In this document: one piece after another, positions 34,794 to 44,182 of the stretch | Layout of the letters: every line of letters begins with the position of its first letter | How positions within the stretch are numbered: the stretch's first letter is position 1 | DNA from: Verrucomicrobiota bacterium | GTDB taxonomy: Bacteria > Verrucomicrobiota > Verrucomicrobiia > Opitutales > UBA953 | Reading direction: 5' to 3' | Length of the DNA stretch: 64,000 bases | NCBI GenBank assembly: GCA_026397955.1 | Contig: JAPLTV010000016.1 | Coordinates: 1-64,000 of the forward strand | Program-made: the position numbers and the translations under genes | The notes under the pieces: model-generated | Database searches by the model: none | Seen by the model: only the letters and a program-made list of their open reading frames with translations | What the model was told of the DNA's origin: nothing

Positions 34794-35774
34794 TTAGACG
34801 ACCTTCTTCACCGGGACTTCCGGGTTGATCTGGGCGAGCGGCTTTTCGCCGTGCATCGCGCGGATGAGGTTCGTGACGGCGGCGACAGCCTGGCGCTGGA
34901 CGCTCTCGGCGGTGCGGGAGCCGATGTGCGGCGTGACGACGCAGTTCGGAAGCTTCGTGAGCGGGTGGTCGGCGCGAGGCGGCTCTTCATCGAGTACGTC
35001 GGTGCCGTAGCCGCCGACCTGGCCGGACTTGAGGGCGGCCGCGATGTCATCGGTGTGGACGATCTCGCCGCGGGCGCAGTTGAGGATGAGCACGCCCTTC
35101 TTCATCTTGGCGATGTTCTCGGCGCGGATCAGGTCGCGCGTCTCGGGGGTCAGGTTGGTGTGCAGCGAAAGGTAGTCGGCGGCGCCGAAGACTTCGTCCA
35201 TCGTGGCGGCGCGCTTCACGTCGTACTGGGCGGCGAACTTGTCGTCCCAATAGAGGTCGAAGCCGACGACCTTCATGCCGAAGGCGCGGGCGCGGATGGC
35301 GACTTCCTTGCCGATGCGGCCCATGCCGATGATGCCGATCGTCTTGTCGAGCAGCTCATGGCCCGTCTTGCGCTTCCAGCCGCCGGAGCGGGTGGAGTCG
35401 GTGTGGAAGTAGAAGTTCTTCTCCATGGCGAGCAGGAGCAGGAACGTGTGCTCGGCGACCGTGGTGTGGTTGACGCCGGGGGTGAAGAGCAGGGGGATGC
35501 CCTTGGCCGTGAGGGTCTTCACATCGATCTTGTCGACGCCGATTCCGTATTTCGAGACGACCTTGAGGCGGGGGAGGGCCTTCTCGATGACCGCGGCGGT
35601 GATCAGGTCGTCGCCGCAGATATAGCCGTCGAACTCGCCCATCAGTGCGAGCGTGTCGGCTTCGTTGAGCGGACCGCGGGCGGTGACGACTTCCCAGCCC
35701 GTTTCGGCCAGCAACTTATGGTGCTCGCCGGGGGTGTCTTGGAAGGAAGTGGTCGTGAGGAGGATGCGAGTCAT
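34794..35774 (-). CDS. D-2-hydroxyacid dehydrogenase family protein
   Basis: 326 aa from ATG 35774 (MTRILLTTTSFQ); ATG 35786 would add four residues. Two Rossmann-like domains: GYICGDDLITAAVIEKAL and the NAD-binding TIGIIGMGRIGKEVAIRA. The catalytic set is Arg in NCARGEIVHTDDI, Glu in DVLDEEPPRADHPL and His in VVTPHIGSRTAESV, so it is active. The family includes phosphoglycerate dehydrogenase and hydroxypyruvate reductase; its substrate here is unknown, but the cluster points to a sugar-derived keto or hydroxy acid. It heads the minus-strand operon and shares a 113 bp divergent promoter region with the transporter gene at 35888. Confidence 0.88.
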   Translation of the reverse strand: MTRILLTTTSFQDTPGEHHKLLAETGWEVVTARGPLNEADTLALMGEFDGYICGDDLITAAVIEKALPRLKVVSKYGIGVDKIDVKTLTAKGIPLLFTPGVNHTTVAEHTFLLLLAMEKNFYFHTDSTRSGGWKRKTGHELLDKTIGIIGMGRIGKEVAIRARAFGMKVVGFDLYWDDKFAAQYDVKRAATMDEVFGAADYLSLHTNLTPETRDLIRAENIAKMKKGVLILNCARGEIVHTDDIAAALKSGQVGGYGTDVLDEEPPRADHPLTKLPNCVVTPHIGSRTAESVQRQAVAAVTNLIRAMHGEKPLAQINPEVPVKKVV

Positions 35775-35887
35775 CGTTTCGTGCATATGCTCGTCGATTA
35801 GTGGCTTTATGGCGGGGTTCCGTCAACAGGACTTCTGGGGTGGACTTACCCGAAAATCGGCGTTTCGTAACCCTCAGCCCCACTTAT

Positions 35888-37183
35888 ATGAACGAATCCG
35901 CCCCTGGCTCCGCGCCGGCCGCAAACAAGCACCGCTGGGTCATCCTGGCCCTGCTGTTCTTCGCCACCACGATCAACTATATTGACCGTTCGATCCTGTC
36001 GCTGATCAAGCCGGAGTATCTCGATAAGGAGCTCGGTTGGACGAATATCCAATACGGGTACGTCAACTCGGCCTTCCAGTTCGCCTACGCTTTCGGCCTG
36101 CTGGGCTTCGGTTGGTTCATTGACCGTTTCGGTACCAAGATTGGCTACGCTTTCTCGATTGTCTTCTGGTCGGTCGCCGCCGCCGGACATGCCTTGGTCA
36201 GCACGGTGTTCGGTTTCACCGTCGCCCGCGTCTTCCTTGGTCTCGGCGAAGGAGGCAACTTCCCCGCTGCTATCAAGACCGTCGCCCAATGGTTCCCGCG
36301 CGGGGAGCGTGCATTCGCGAACGCGCTTTTTAATTCTGGTTCGAACATCGGTTCCGTCGTCGCCCCGTTGGTCGTCCTGCCCATCGCCGCCGCTTGGGGT
36401 TGGCGCTCCACCTTCGTGATCGCCGGTGCGATCGGTATCGTCTGGGTCTTCTTCTGGATTCCTCTTTTCCGTAACCCTCCTGCGCAGGACGACGATATCG
36501 GCGAGCCGACCGAGAAGGTCTCCTGGGGTCAGCTCTTCGGCACCCGTCAGGCTTGGGCCTACATGGTCGCGAAGTTCATGACGGACCCGGTCTGGTGGTT
36601 CTACCTGATCTGGCTGCCTGACTACTTCAAGAAGGAGCAGCACCTCGATCTCAAGCACCTTGGTGTCGTGCCCAGCCTCCTGCATCCTTTCGAATTCATC
36701 GGCTGGATGTTCAGCCAGCCGCTGGTCGTGCTCTATTCCATCGTCACCGTCCTGAGCATCTTCGCCGGCTGGCTCGTCAAGAAGTTCGCCGAATCGGGCT
36801 TCGACATCGTGAAGGTCCGTAAGGTCTCGATGCTCATCTTCGCGGTCTGCTCGCTGCCGATCTTCTTCGTCCGCGGCCTTGGCATGTGGGAAGCGGTCTT
36901 CCTCATCGCCTTTGGCGCCTCCGCCCACCAAGCCTGGTCTGCCAGCCTCTACGCCACGGTTTCCGACACGTTCTCTAAGAACGCCGTCGCCTCCGTGTCT
37001 GGCATGGGTGGCTTCGCTGGTTCCATCGGTGGCATGATCTTCCCGATCGTCGCCGGCGCGGTGCTCGACGCTAACCCGACGGGCGGTTACGCGATCCTCT
37101 TCAGCTTCTGCGCCTTCGCCTACGTCATCGCCTTCGCCATTCACCACGCGCTGGTGCCGAAGCTCGAGAAGGCCGTCCTCTGA
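35888..37183 (+). CDS. MFS transporter, hexuronate (ExuT-like)
   Basis: 431 aa from ATG 35888; the ORF track adds 29 residues of the divergent promoter region. The N-terminal part RWVILALLFFATTINYIDRSILSLIKP is typical of the anion:cation symporter branch that includes ExuT and phthalate transporters (ATxINYxDR). About 12 hydrophobic segments follow, with GFGWFIDRFGTKIGYAF as the loop 2-3 motif and VARVFLGLGEGGNFPAAIK as TM4. It should bring glucuronate or galacturonate across the inner membrane in symport with protons. Divergent from the enzymes it feeds. The leader (AACCCTCAGCCCCACTTATATG) has no Shine-Dalgarno. Confidence 0.92.
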   Translation: MNESAPGSAPAANKHRWVILALLFFATTINYIDRSILSLIKPEYLDKELGWTNIQYGYVNSAFQFAYAFGLLGFGWFIDRFGTKIGYAFSIVFWSVAAAGHALVSTVFGFTVARVFLGLGEGGNFPAAIKTVAQWFPRGERAFANALFNSGSNIGSVVAPLVVLPIAAAWGWRSTFVIAGAIGIVWVFFWIPLFRNPPAQDDDIGEPTEKVSWGQLFGTRQAWAYMVAKFMTDPVWWFYLIWLPDYFKKEQHLDLKHLGVVPSLLHPFEFIGWMFSQPLVVLYSIVTVLSIFAGWLVKKFAESGFDIVKVRKVSMLIFAVCSLPIFFVRGLGMWEAVFLIAFGASAHQAWSASLYATVSDTFSKNAVASVSGMGGFAGSIGGMIFPIVAGAVLDANPTGGYAILFSFCAFAYVIAFAIHHALVPKLEKAVL

Positions 37184-37204
37184 GGCTCGCCTCATCGGTA
37201 AAAG

Positions 37205-37232
37205 AAAAGGGCCCCGTGACGGGGCCCTTTTT
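37205..37232. terminator. Bidirectional terminator between exuT-like and leuS genes
   Basis: AAAAGGGCCCCGTGACGGGGCCCTTTTT: an 8-bp GC stem with A-tract before and T-tract after, so it can end transcription of both convergent genes. Confidence 0.9.
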
Positions 37233-37252
37233 ATTGGCGGCGAGCGCGGAGC

Positions 37253-39862
37253 TTAGCCGGCGACGACGATGTTCACGAGCTTACCCGGGACGACGATCTC
37301 CTTCACGACGGGCTTGCCGTCGGTGAACTTGATTACGTCGGCGTTGGCCTTGGCCAGCGCGAGCAGGGCGTCCTTAGAGATGTCCTTGGCGACCTTGGCG
37401 GTGGCGCGGACCTTGCCGTTGACCTGGAAGATGACCTCGACGGTGGTCTCGATGAGCTTGGAGGCGTCGAGCTTGGGCCAGCCGGCGGCGGTGACGTTCT
37501 CCTTATGGCCGAGGCGGGCCCAGATCTCCTCGCACACGTGAGGAGCGAACGGCGCGGCGAGGCGCACGAAGTCCTCGACGGTCGAACGACGCAGGGCAGG
37601 GGACTTCTCGGCGACGTTCATCAGGATCATCATCTGCGAGATGGCGGTGTTGAACTGCAGGGTCTCGATGTCCTTCTCAACCTTCTGGATGGTGCGTTGG
37701 AGTTCGCGGACGAGCTCTTCGGATTCGGCGCCGTCAGCGCTGATCTTCGTCGAGACTTTGCCGGTGTTCTCGTCGACCGCCAGGCGCCAGAGGCGACGGA
37801 GGAAGCGGGTGATGCCGATGATGCCGTCGGAGTTCCAAGGCTTGGAGGCCTCGAGCGGCCCGAGGAACATCAGGTACATGCGGAGCGCGTCGGCGCCGTG
37901 GTCCTTGACGATGGAGTCAGGGTTCACGACGTTGCCGCGGCTCTTGGACATCTTCTCGCCGTCTTCGCCCATGATGAGGCCCTGGTGGAAGAGTTTCTTG
38001 AACGGTTCGGCGGTCGGCAGGACGCCGATCTCGTAGAGGAAGCGGTGCCAGAAGCGTGCATACAGCAGGTGGAGCACGGCGTGCTCGGCGCCGCCGATAT
38101 AGAAGTCGGGGCAGCCCCAGTATTCTAGGTCGGCCTTGGAGGCGAGGGCCTCGGCGTTCTTGGGGTCGATGTAGCGCAGGTAGTACCAGCAGGAGCCGGC
38201 CCACTGGGGCATCGTGTTGGTCTCGCGGGAGGCCTTGATCCAGAGCGGACCCGGCTGCGACTTGGACTGCGAGACGGTAGCGCCGGAAGCGATGTCGTAC
38301 CAGACCTCGGTCCACTCGGGTTCCTTGGACAGCGGCGAATCGCCGGTCGGGGAGGGTTGGTAGGATTTGACCTGAGGCAGGGTGAGCGGGAGTTGCTTGG
38401 AGGTCAGCGGCACGGCGCAGACTTCGACGCCGTTGAGCTGGCAGGTGACGGGTTCTTTCGGCAGGAACTCGCGCACTTCAGAATCGGCCGGGATCTTGGC
38501 GTAGTCTTCGCGGGACACCCAGAGGAGCGGGAAGGGCTCGCCCCAGTAGCGCTGACGCGAGAAGAGCCAGTCGCGCAGCTTGAAGTTCACGGCGAGCTTG
38601 CCCTGGCCCTTGGACTCGAGGTCGGCGGTGATCTTCTTCTTGGTCTCGACGGCGGAGAGGCCGTCGAACGGACCCGAGTTCACCATCGGGCCGTCTTCGG
38701 TCCAGGGCTTCTCGTTGACGTCGACCGCTTCCTTGGAGCCGACGACCTGGATGATCGGCAGCTTGAATTCCTTGGCGAACTCCCAGTCGCGTTCGTCGTG
38801 TGCCGGAACAGCCATGATGGCGCCGGTGCCGTAGGTGATAAGCACGTAGTCGGCGGTCCAGACGGGAATCTTTGCGCCGTTGACGGGGTTGATCGCGTAG
38901 GCACCGGTGAAGACGCCGGTCTTTTTCTTAGCGGCGAGGTCGGTACGTTCGAGGTCGGTCTTGTTACGGACCGCGGCGACGTAGCTTTCGACGGCGTTCT
39001 TCTGGGCCGCGCTGGTGAGTTTGCCGATGAGCGGGTGCTCAGGCGCGATGACCATGTAGGTCGCGCCGTAAAGGGTGTCTGGACGCGTCGTGAAGACGGT
39101 CAGCGTGTCGGCATGGCCGTCGAGTTTGAAGGTGACTTCGGCGCCTTCGGACTTGCCGATCCAGTTCTTCTGAAGGCGCTTGGTGGAATCGGGCCAATCG
39201 ACGTGATCGAGGCCTTCGATGAGCTTGTCGGCGTAAGCGGTGATGCGCAGGACCCACTGGCGAATCGGACGGCGTTCGACGGGGTGATTGCCGCGATCGG
39301 AGCGCGGGCCTTCGGGCGTGTTAAGCACTTCCTCGTTGGCGAGCACCGTGCCGAGCGCCGGGCAGAACCAGACCGGCTTCTCGGAGACGTACGCCAGACC
39401 GTGGCGGAAGAGCTTGAGGAAGATCCACTGCGTCCAGCGGAAGTAGTTCTCGTCGGTGGTCGAGAGTTCGCGGTCCCAGTCGATGGCGAAGCCGAGCATC
39501 TGCAGCTGGCGCCGGAAGTTGTCGATGTTACGCTTGGTCTGGACGGCAGGGTGCTCGCCGGTCGCGATCGCGTGCTGTTCGGCGGGTAGACCGAAGGCGT
39601 CCCAACCCATCGGGTGGAGGACGTTGAAGCCGTTGGCCTTCTTGTAGCGGGCGAGGATGTCGGAAGCGGTGTAGCCCTCGGGGTGGCCGATGTGCAGGCC
39701 GGCGCCGGAGGGGTAGGGGAACATGTCCAGGACGTAGTACTTCGGCTTGCCGCAAGAGATCGGCTCGGTGCGGAAGGTGGCATTGGCTTTCCAGACGGCC
39801 TGCCACTTCTGCTCGAAGGCGGGGAAATCGTAGCTGCCGGGTTTTGTTTCCGAAGTTTCCAT
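37253..39862 (-). CDS. leuS: Leucyl-tRNA synthetase
   Basis: 869 aa from ATG 39862; the ORF start at 39901 adds an unlikely leader. Class I synthetase with [16 protein letters not shown] (HIGH) and [15 protein letters not shown] (KMSKS). The editing domain (CP1) is seen in [22 protein letters not shown] and [18 protein letters not shown] with its Asp and Thr-rich pocket. [16 protein letters not shown] marks a longer, more variable stretch before the catalytic domain resumes. It charges tRNA-Leu. No operon partner on this strand; the convergent transporter gene ends at the shared terminator. Confidence 0.97.
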   Translation of the reverse strand: METSETKPGSYDFPAFEQKWQAVWKANATFRTEPISCGKPKYYVLDMFPYPSGAGLHIGHPEGYTASDILARYKKANGFNVLHPMGWDAFGLPAEQHAIATGEHPAVQTKRNIDNFRRQLQMLGFAIDWDRELSTTDENYFRWTQWIFLKLFRHGLAYVSEKPVWFCPALGTVLANEEVLNTPEGPRSDRGNHPVERRPIRQWVLRITAYADKLIEGLDHVDWPDSTKRLQKNWIGKSEGAEVTFKLDGHADTLTVFTTRPDTLYGATYMVIAPEHPLIGKLTSAAQKNAVESYVAAVRNKTDLERTDLAAKKKTGVFTGAYAINPVNGAKIPVWTADYVLITYGTGAIMAVPAHDERDWEFAKEFKLPIIQVVGSKEAVDVNEKPWTEDGPMVNSGPFDGLSAVETKKKITADLESKGQGKLAVNFKLRDWLFSRQRYWGEPFPLLWVSREDYAKIPADSEVREFLPKEPVTCQLNGVEVCAVPLTSKQLPLTLPQVKSYQPSPTGDSPLSKEPEWTEVWYDIASGATVSQSKSQPGPLWIKASRETNTMPQWAGSCWYYLRYIDPKNAEALASKADLEYWGCPDFYIGGAEHAVLHLLYARFWHRFLYEIGVLPTAEPFKKLFHQGLIMGEDGEKMSKSRGNVVNPDSIVKDHGADALRMYLMFLGPLEASKPWNSDGIIGITRFLRRLWRLAVDENTGKVSTKISADGAESEELVRELQRTIQKVEKDIETLQFNTAISQMMILMNVAEKSPALRRSTVEDFVRLAAPFAPHVCEEIWARLGHKENVTAAGWPKLDASKLIETTVEVIFQVNGKVRATAKVAKDISKDALLALAKANADVIKFTDGKPVVKEIVVPGKLVNIVVAG

Positions 39863-39968
39863 GAATGCGTGCAGATAGGAGGTTCGGGACGGCGCTGGCA
39901 AGGTTTTGGAGCGTCCGCGGGCCCTATCCCGCTTGCCTAGGCCGTCCGGCGGGGGTTATCTGCCACTC

Positions 39969-40958
39969 ATGAACGTGCTCGTGGTGGGCGGTGCCGGCTA
40001 CATCGGCAGCCATTGCGTCCGGCAGGCGCTGGCCGCCGGGCACAAGGTGGCCGTGCTGGACGACCTGTCTTACGGCCACGCCGAGTCCGTTCCCGCCGGG
40101 GTGAAGCTGTTCCGCGCCGACATGGGCGACCAGGCCGCCGTCCGCGCTGCCTTGCGCGAGTCCGCCGCCGAAGTGGTCATCGATTTTGCGGCGTTCACCA
40201 ATGTCGGCGAATCCGTCCAGCAGCCCGAACGCTACCACGACAACAACGTCGTGCGCACCGAAGGCCTGCTCCAGTCGATGCTCACCGAGGGCGTCAAGAA
40301 GCTGGTCTTCTCGAGCACCTGCGCGACCTATGGCATCCCGGAGAAGATGCCGATGACGGAGGACCTTCCGCAGAACCCAATCAATCCTTACGGCGCCACG
40401 AAGCTCGCGGTCGAAAAGCGCCTGCGCGAGCTCGCCGTCTCGCAGGGCTTGAGCTTCGCCGCGTTCCGCTACTTCAACGCTGCCGGGTCTTCGGCTGACG
40501 GTGCGATCGGCGAAGACCATGCACCCGAAACGCACCTGATCCCGCTCGCGATCGCCGCCGCCCTGGGCCGCCGCCCGCCACTCCAGGTCTTCGGCTCCGA
40601 CTATCCGACCCCGGATGGAACCTGCCTGCGCGACTATGTGCATGTCGACGACCTTTCTAGGGCCCACCTTGACGTGCTCCCGAAGCTCGGCCAGCCCGGG
40701 CAGGCCTTGTTCTATAATCTAGGCACCGGCACGCCGTATTCGGTCAAAGACGTCATCGCCAGCGTCGGCCGCATCCTCGGCCGCCCCGTCCCGCACGCGT
40801 TCGCCCCGCGCCGCGAAGGCGACCCGCCCGCCCTTTACGCCGACGCCTCCAAGGTTCGCCGCGAACTCGGCTGGGTCCCCCGCTACGACACGCTCGACAG
40901 CATCGTGCTGACGGCATGCAATTGGCACATGGCCCGACCCAAGGGCTATGCCTCCTGA
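39969..40958 (+). CDS. galE: UDP-glucose 4-epimerase
   Basis: 329 aa, extended SDR. VLVVGGAGYIGSHCVRQAL is the NAD-binding motif, and NPYGATKLAVEKRL the active-site Tyr-x-x-x-Lys. STCATYGIPEKMPM with the Ser and the DYVHVDDLSRAHL segment agree with GalE. It interconverts UDP-glucose and UDP-galactose for polysaccharide synthesis. The HIT-family gene starts 5 bp after the stop and ybeY overlaps that one, so galE-HIT-ybeY is likely one operon, a plain functional mix. Confidence 0.95.
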   Translation: MNVLVVGGAGYIGSHCVRQALAAGHKVAVLDDLSYGHAESVPAGVKLFRADMGDQAAVRAALRESAAEVVIDFAAFTNVGESVQQPERYHDNNVVRTEGLLQSMLTEGVKKLVFSSTCATYGIPEKMPMTEDLPQNPINPYGATKLAVEKRLRELAVSQGLSFAAFRYFNAAGSSADGAIGEDHAPETHLIPLAIAAALGRRPPLQVFGSDYPTPDGTCLRDYVHVDDLSRAHLDVLPKLGQPGQALFYNLGTGTPYSVKDVIASVGRILGRPVPHAFAPRREGDPPALYADASKVRRELGWVPRYDTLDSIVLTACNWHMARPKGYAS

Positions 40959-40962
40959 TCCG

Positions 40963-41454
40963 ATGTCCGAACAGCTTCACCCGCACTGGCGCATCCAGTA
41001 CATCCGCACCCGCAAGGAGCCTGGCGCAGGTAGTCCGTTCGCGGCCTTGCTCGCGGCGAACGACGACGAAGCCAACCTGATCCTACATCGCGGCGCACAC
41101 TGCTTCGTCATCCTCAACAACTCTCCTTATAATCCGGGCCACCTGATGGTGCTGCCGAATCGTGAGGTCGGCGAACTGGCAGACCTCACCGCGGCCGAAC
41201 GCGCCGAGATGATGGACCTACTCGTGCGTTGTCAGGGCGTCTTGCAGAAGGTGATGAGCCCGGCGGGCTTCAATATGGGCCTCAATCTCGGCAAGGCCGC
41301 CGGTGCAGGTATCCCGACGCACCTCCACTTCCACATCGTGCCGCGCTGGGACGGCGACCATAACTTCATGCCGGTCATCGGTGACACGCGCGTCCTGCCG
41401 CAGGCGCTATCCGAACTCTGGACGCGTCTTAAGCCTGTCTTCGCCGCCGTATGA
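40963..41454 (+). CDS. HIT-family (Ap4A phosphorylase-like) protein
   Basis: 163 aa. HPHWRIQYIRTRKEPGAGSPFAALLA is the N-terminal pattern of the Aprataxin/FHIT-like HIT branch that cleaves diadenosine polyphosphates or nucleoside phosphoramidates. PGHLMVLPNREVGEL and GIPTHLHFHIVPRWDGD follow, the latter with the H-x-H-x-H triad. It is longer than HinT (the gene at 24815) and has the DxHNFMPV tail of this branch. The start is ATG 40963 rather than 40948, which lies in galE. Its last four bases overlap the ybeY start (ATGA). Confidence 0.92.
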   Translation: MSEQLHPHWRIQYIRTRKEPGAGSPFAALLAANDDEANLILHRGAHCFVILNNSPYNPGHLMVLPNREVGELADLTAAERAEMMDLLVRCQGVLQKVMSPAGFNMGLNLGKAAGAGIPTHLHFHIVPRWDGDHNFMPVIGDTRVLPQALSELWTRLKPVFAAV

Positions 41455-41912
41455 GCCGCGTTGTCGACATCTCTGTCCGTCATGCTAAGACCAAGGTCTC
41501 CGCGGTCTCCGTCCAGCGCGTCGTCCACGCGCTCGACAAGCTCAAAGGATACCGTTGCCCCGAAGGTTCGCTCTCCATCGCCTTCCTTGGCGACAAGGAG
41601 ACCGCCAAGCTCCACGACGAATTCCTGGGCGACCCGACCGTGACCGACGTGATCACGTTCGTCGGCGAAGAGCACCCTGGCGAAGCGTTCGCCGGTGAGA
41701 TCTGTGTGAACATCGATCAGGCCCGCCGGGCCGCGAAGGAGCACGGCGTCACGCTGGCCACCGAGCTGCGTCTCTACGTGGCGCACGGCTGGCTGCACCT
41801 TTCCGGCTTGCGCGACGGTAATCGCAAAGAGTCCGCCGCCATGCGCGTCGGCGAGGCTGTGGCGGTCTCCCACCTCGACAAGCTGGGCGCCAAGCTGCGC
41901 GTCCGCGATTAA
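41451..41912 (+). CDS. ybeY: Endoribonuclease YbeY, divergent metal site
   Basis: 153 aa, a normal YbeY size. The family motif is present as VAHGWLHLSGLRDGN. In E. coli the zinc ligands are three His (HGSLHALGYDH); here the first two are kept and the third position carries Asp (LRD). DPTVTDVITFVG is the conserved T-D-V-x-(S/T)-F strand. YbeY takes part in 16S rRNA 3' end maturation and ribosome quality control. The Asp may still bind a metal, so activity is plausible but not certain. It overlaps the HIT gene by four bases and is followed by queC 42 bp downstream. Confidence 0.9.
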   Translation: MSRVVDISVRHAKTKVSAVSVQRVVHALDKLKGYRCPEGSLSIAFLGDKETAKLHDEFLGDPTVTDVITFVGEEHPGEAFAGEICVNIDQARRAAKEHGVTLATELRLYVAHGWLHLSGLRDGNRKESAAMRVGEAVAVSHLDKLGAKLRVRD

Positions 41913-41954
41913 CGGACTCGCCCTCGGGGCTGTCCGCGTCCAACTTCCCCGCTG

Positions 41955-42614
41955 ATGAAGCGTACCGTCATCATTCACTCCGGTGGCATGGATTCCACCG
42001 TCCTCCTGGCCCATCTCGTGGCCGAGGGCAGGGAAGTCCATGCGCTGTCGGTCGACTACGGTCAGCGCCATCGCCGCGAACTCGTGGCCGCCGCCGAGAT
42101 CTGCGCCCATTATAAGGTACCGCACCGCATCGCTGATCTGCGTGGGTTGACGCCGCTCTTCGGCGCCAATGCGCTCACGGATTCCCATATCGACGTCCCC
42201 GAAGGTCACTACGAGGAGGCCAGCATGAAGGCCACCGTCGTGCCCAACCGGAACATGCTCCTCATCGCGACCGCCGCCGCCTGGGCGATGTCGCTCAAGG
42301 CCACTTCGGTCGCGTATGGCGCGCACGGCGGAGACCACGCCATCTATCCCGATTGTCGCCCGGCTTTCGCGGACGCCTTGGATAAGGCCATCCGTCTCGC
42401 TGATTGGCATGAGGTCTCCCTTGAACGCCCGTTCGTCGGCATGGACAAGACGGCTATCGTGAAGCGTGGCGTCGAGCTCGGCGTCCCCTTCGCTTTGACC
42501 TGGTCGTGTTACGTCGGCGGCGACAAGCATTGCGGCAAGTGCGGTACCTGCGTGGAGCGCAAGGAGGCTTTCCTGCGCGCCGGCGTGCAGGATCCGACTC
42601 CCTACGTCGGGTAG
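41955..42614 (+). CDS. queC: 7-cyano-7-deazaguanine synthase QueC
   Basis: 219 aa. The PP-loop ATPase signature [13 protein letters not shown] opens the protein, and the C-terminal zinc site reads [23 protein letters not shown], with four Cys as in QueC. It makes preQ0 from 7-carboxy-7-deazaguanine using ATP and ammonia. queD and queE lie 1.6-2.7 kb downstream, separated by an outer-membrane protein gene and a terminator, so the three are a genomic group and not one operon. Queuosine is inserted into tRNAs with GUN anticodons such as the tRNA-His of this window. Confidence 0.97.
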   Translation: MKRTVIIHSGGMDSTVLLAHLVAEGREVHALSVDYGQRHRRELVAAAEICAHYKVPHRIADLRGLTPLFGANALTDSHIDVPEGHYEEASMKATVVPNRNMLLIATAAAWAMSLKATSVAYGAHGGDHAIYPDCRPAFADALDKAIRLADWHEVSLERPFVGMDKTAIVKRGVELGVPFALTWSCYVGGDKHCGKCGTCVERKEAFLRAGVQDPTPYVG

Positions 42615-42645
42615 TCTTATTCTTAAGATAAGCAGAGGTAACACC

Positions 42646-42852
42646 TTGGGGCCTGACGGTCATTGGGATTGCGCCGACCTGCCTGGGTGGCAATTTGAAC
42701 CCGTGCTCCGCCGTCTTCGTAAACCCTTCGCCTGGCTCGCCCTCGTGGCGTGGCTGGCCGCGTCCGGTTTGTCGTGGGACCTCCTGCAGGTCGTGGCTTG
42801 GACGAAGATGTCGGTCGATAACGCCACCCGATTATACGCGTCCTTCGGATGA
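42646..42852 (+). CDS. Possible small membrane protein
   Basis: Up to 68 aa. The ORF start is a TTG with an AGAGGT seven bases ahead, while GTG 42703 gives a 49-residue version. The core FAWLALVAWLAASGLSWDLLQ is one hydrophobic helix that could be a signal anchor, and KMSVDNATRLYASFG is the tail. I have the impression that proteins of this type precede outer-membrane barrel genes in Opitutia and then end in a Cys-rich tail, which is not seen here, so it may be shortened. It lies 190 bp before such a barrel gene. Reality of the gene is uncertain. Confidence 0.35.
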   Translation: MGPDGHWDCADLPGWQFEPVLRRLRKPFAWLALVAWLAASGLSWDLLQVVAWTKMSVDNATRLYASFG

Positions 42853-43044
42853 GGTGAGCGTGTCACGCGTGGCTGAGGTGCCCGTACCACCGCCGCGAGC
42901 GCTCGGCTGATCACCGTTGCGGGCTGCGGTCAGTCGGCTCGCGCGTGGCATCCATCATCCTTCCCAAGTCGCACCCACTCGGTGCGCATCGTCGACTGCG
43001 CGGTCCGCCACACCTGCGTCGAAGACACCCTAAAATCACACATC
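42853..43044. other. Spacer before the outer-membrane barrel gene
   Basis: About 190 bp without a convincing ORF. Nothing that I can name stands out; the promoter for the gene at 43045 must lie here (the ATCACACATC leader is A/C-rich, without Shine-Dalgarno). Further upstream, just after the queC stop, is a small dyad CTTAT-T-CTTAAG-ATAAG at 42616-42632. Confidence 0.4.
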
Positions 43045-44046
43045 ATGAAGGCTTACTTCTTCTCCGAGCGCACCACGCGGGTCGCGCTCCTCCTACTCCT
43101 CGCGCTCGGCGCTTATACCGAAGCGCAGGCCTGTCCCTGCGGCTGCGTAAAGATCTGCGTCGATAACCTGGCCGATCGTCCGGCTGTCTCCGCGGCTAGT
43201 CCGTTCGTGCTCGACGTGCGTTTCGACGCCATCGACCAGAACGAGCGTAACGATGCGGCCCACGCCCATTGGTATGGCTCGCACTTCCTCACGACCGCCA
43301 CGGTCGAGACGCAGCTGGGCGGTCAGACCTGGTTCCTCTCGGTCCCGCGCGTCGAACGTCACCTGCATACCGACAAGACGGCCCTTGGGGCGATCAACTA
43401 CGACCAGACGGTCGTCGGCCTAGGTGACATCACCGTCGGCACGCGTTTCGACTGGAACGGTTTCACCGTCAACGCCGGCGTCAAGCTGCCCACGGGCAAG
43501 GACGACATCGTCTTCGCCGACCCCGATGGCGGCCTGTCGCGTCGCTACCTGCAGCCGGGCACCGGTTCGACCGACGTGCTGGCCGGACTCCGTAAGGACT
43601 TCGGCGCCGCCGGTTCGGCTTGGTCCGAGTTCGTGCAGCTGCAGGCGGAAGGAGCGATCGCTTCGGATGTGAACTTCCGTCCGGGTACGACGCTCTCGCT
43701 GAGCGCCGGCGTGCGTTACAAGCTGACCGACAGCCTCGCGGCCTCGCTGCAGGGTTCGCTGCTCCGTCAGTTCCGCGACAAGAACACCATGCGTCTCGAC
43801 CCGACGACTCAGCGTCAGGTCGCCGCTCCGTCTAAGTCGGTCTACGATGAGGATCTCGAGTCGGGCGGTCTGACGACCAGTCTGGCGGCCGGCCTGTCGT
43901 ATAAGATCAGCGGCGCCACCAGCGCGTATCTGTTCTACAGCCAGCCGGTGGAGACCCGCAACTACGTCGCCAAGAGCGCCACGTCCCTCGTCAATCCGGT
44001 GCACGCCACCGCGATTTGGTCGCTGGGACTCTCGCACTCGTTCTAA
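43045..44046 (+). CDS. Outer-membrane beta-barrel protein with Cys-rich N-terminus
   Basis: 333 aa from ATG 43045 (leader RTTRVALLLLLALGAYTEAQA). The mature protein starts with a dense Cys segment, QACPCGCVKICVDN, which may bind metal or form disulfides. The rest is beta-stranded with alternating residues (GDITVGTRFDWNGFTVNAGVKLPTGK, SAWSEFVQLQAEG) and ends in SLGLSHSF, a terminal Phe as in BAM-inserted barrels. Similar 'transporter' barrels of the Phenol_MetA_deg-like fold are common in Opitutia. The cargo is unknown; with the Cys cluster, metal transport or sensing is possible. It ends in a strong terminator. Confidence 0.75.
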   Translation: MKAYFFSERTTRVALLLLLALGAYTEAQACPCGCVKICVDNLADRPAVSAASPFVLDVRFDAIDQNERNDAAHAHWYGSHFLTTATVETQLGGQTWFLSVPRVERHLHTDKTALGAINYDQTVVGLGDITVGTRFDWNGFTVNAGVKLPTGKDDIVFADPDGGLSRRYLQPGTGSTDVLAGLRKDFGAAGSAWSEFVQLQAEGAIASDVNFRPGTTLSLSAGVRYKLTDSLAASLQGSLLRQFRDKNTMRLDPTTQRQVAAPSKSVYDEDLESGGLTTSLAAGLSYKISGATSAYLFYSQPVETRNYVAKSATSLVNPVHATAIWSLGLSHSF

Positions 44047-44069
44047 GCGAACCCGCTTCATCGCCTTGC

Positions 44070-44107
44070 GAGGCCTGCCGTATGAGGATGCGGCAGGCCT
44101 CTTTTTT
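44070..44107 (+). terminator. Rho-independent terminator after the barrel gene
   Basis: GAGGCCTGCCG (44070-44080) and CGGCAGGCCTC (44091-44101) form an 11-bp perfect stem followed by TTTTTT, 23 bp after the stop at 44046. Confidence 0.95.
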
Positions 44108-44182
44108 GGGCCTTTTACGCAGGGGAGGGGCTTCATCTTCCTTGCGACCGGGCCATTCGCCCTCCTATCTGCTGGCTGTCCC

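Noticed and set aside
35775-35786. ATG 35786 as start of the 2-hydroxyacid dehydrogenase
   Set aside because: Possible, but MTRILLTTTS at 35774 is closer to family starts; the difference is four residues.
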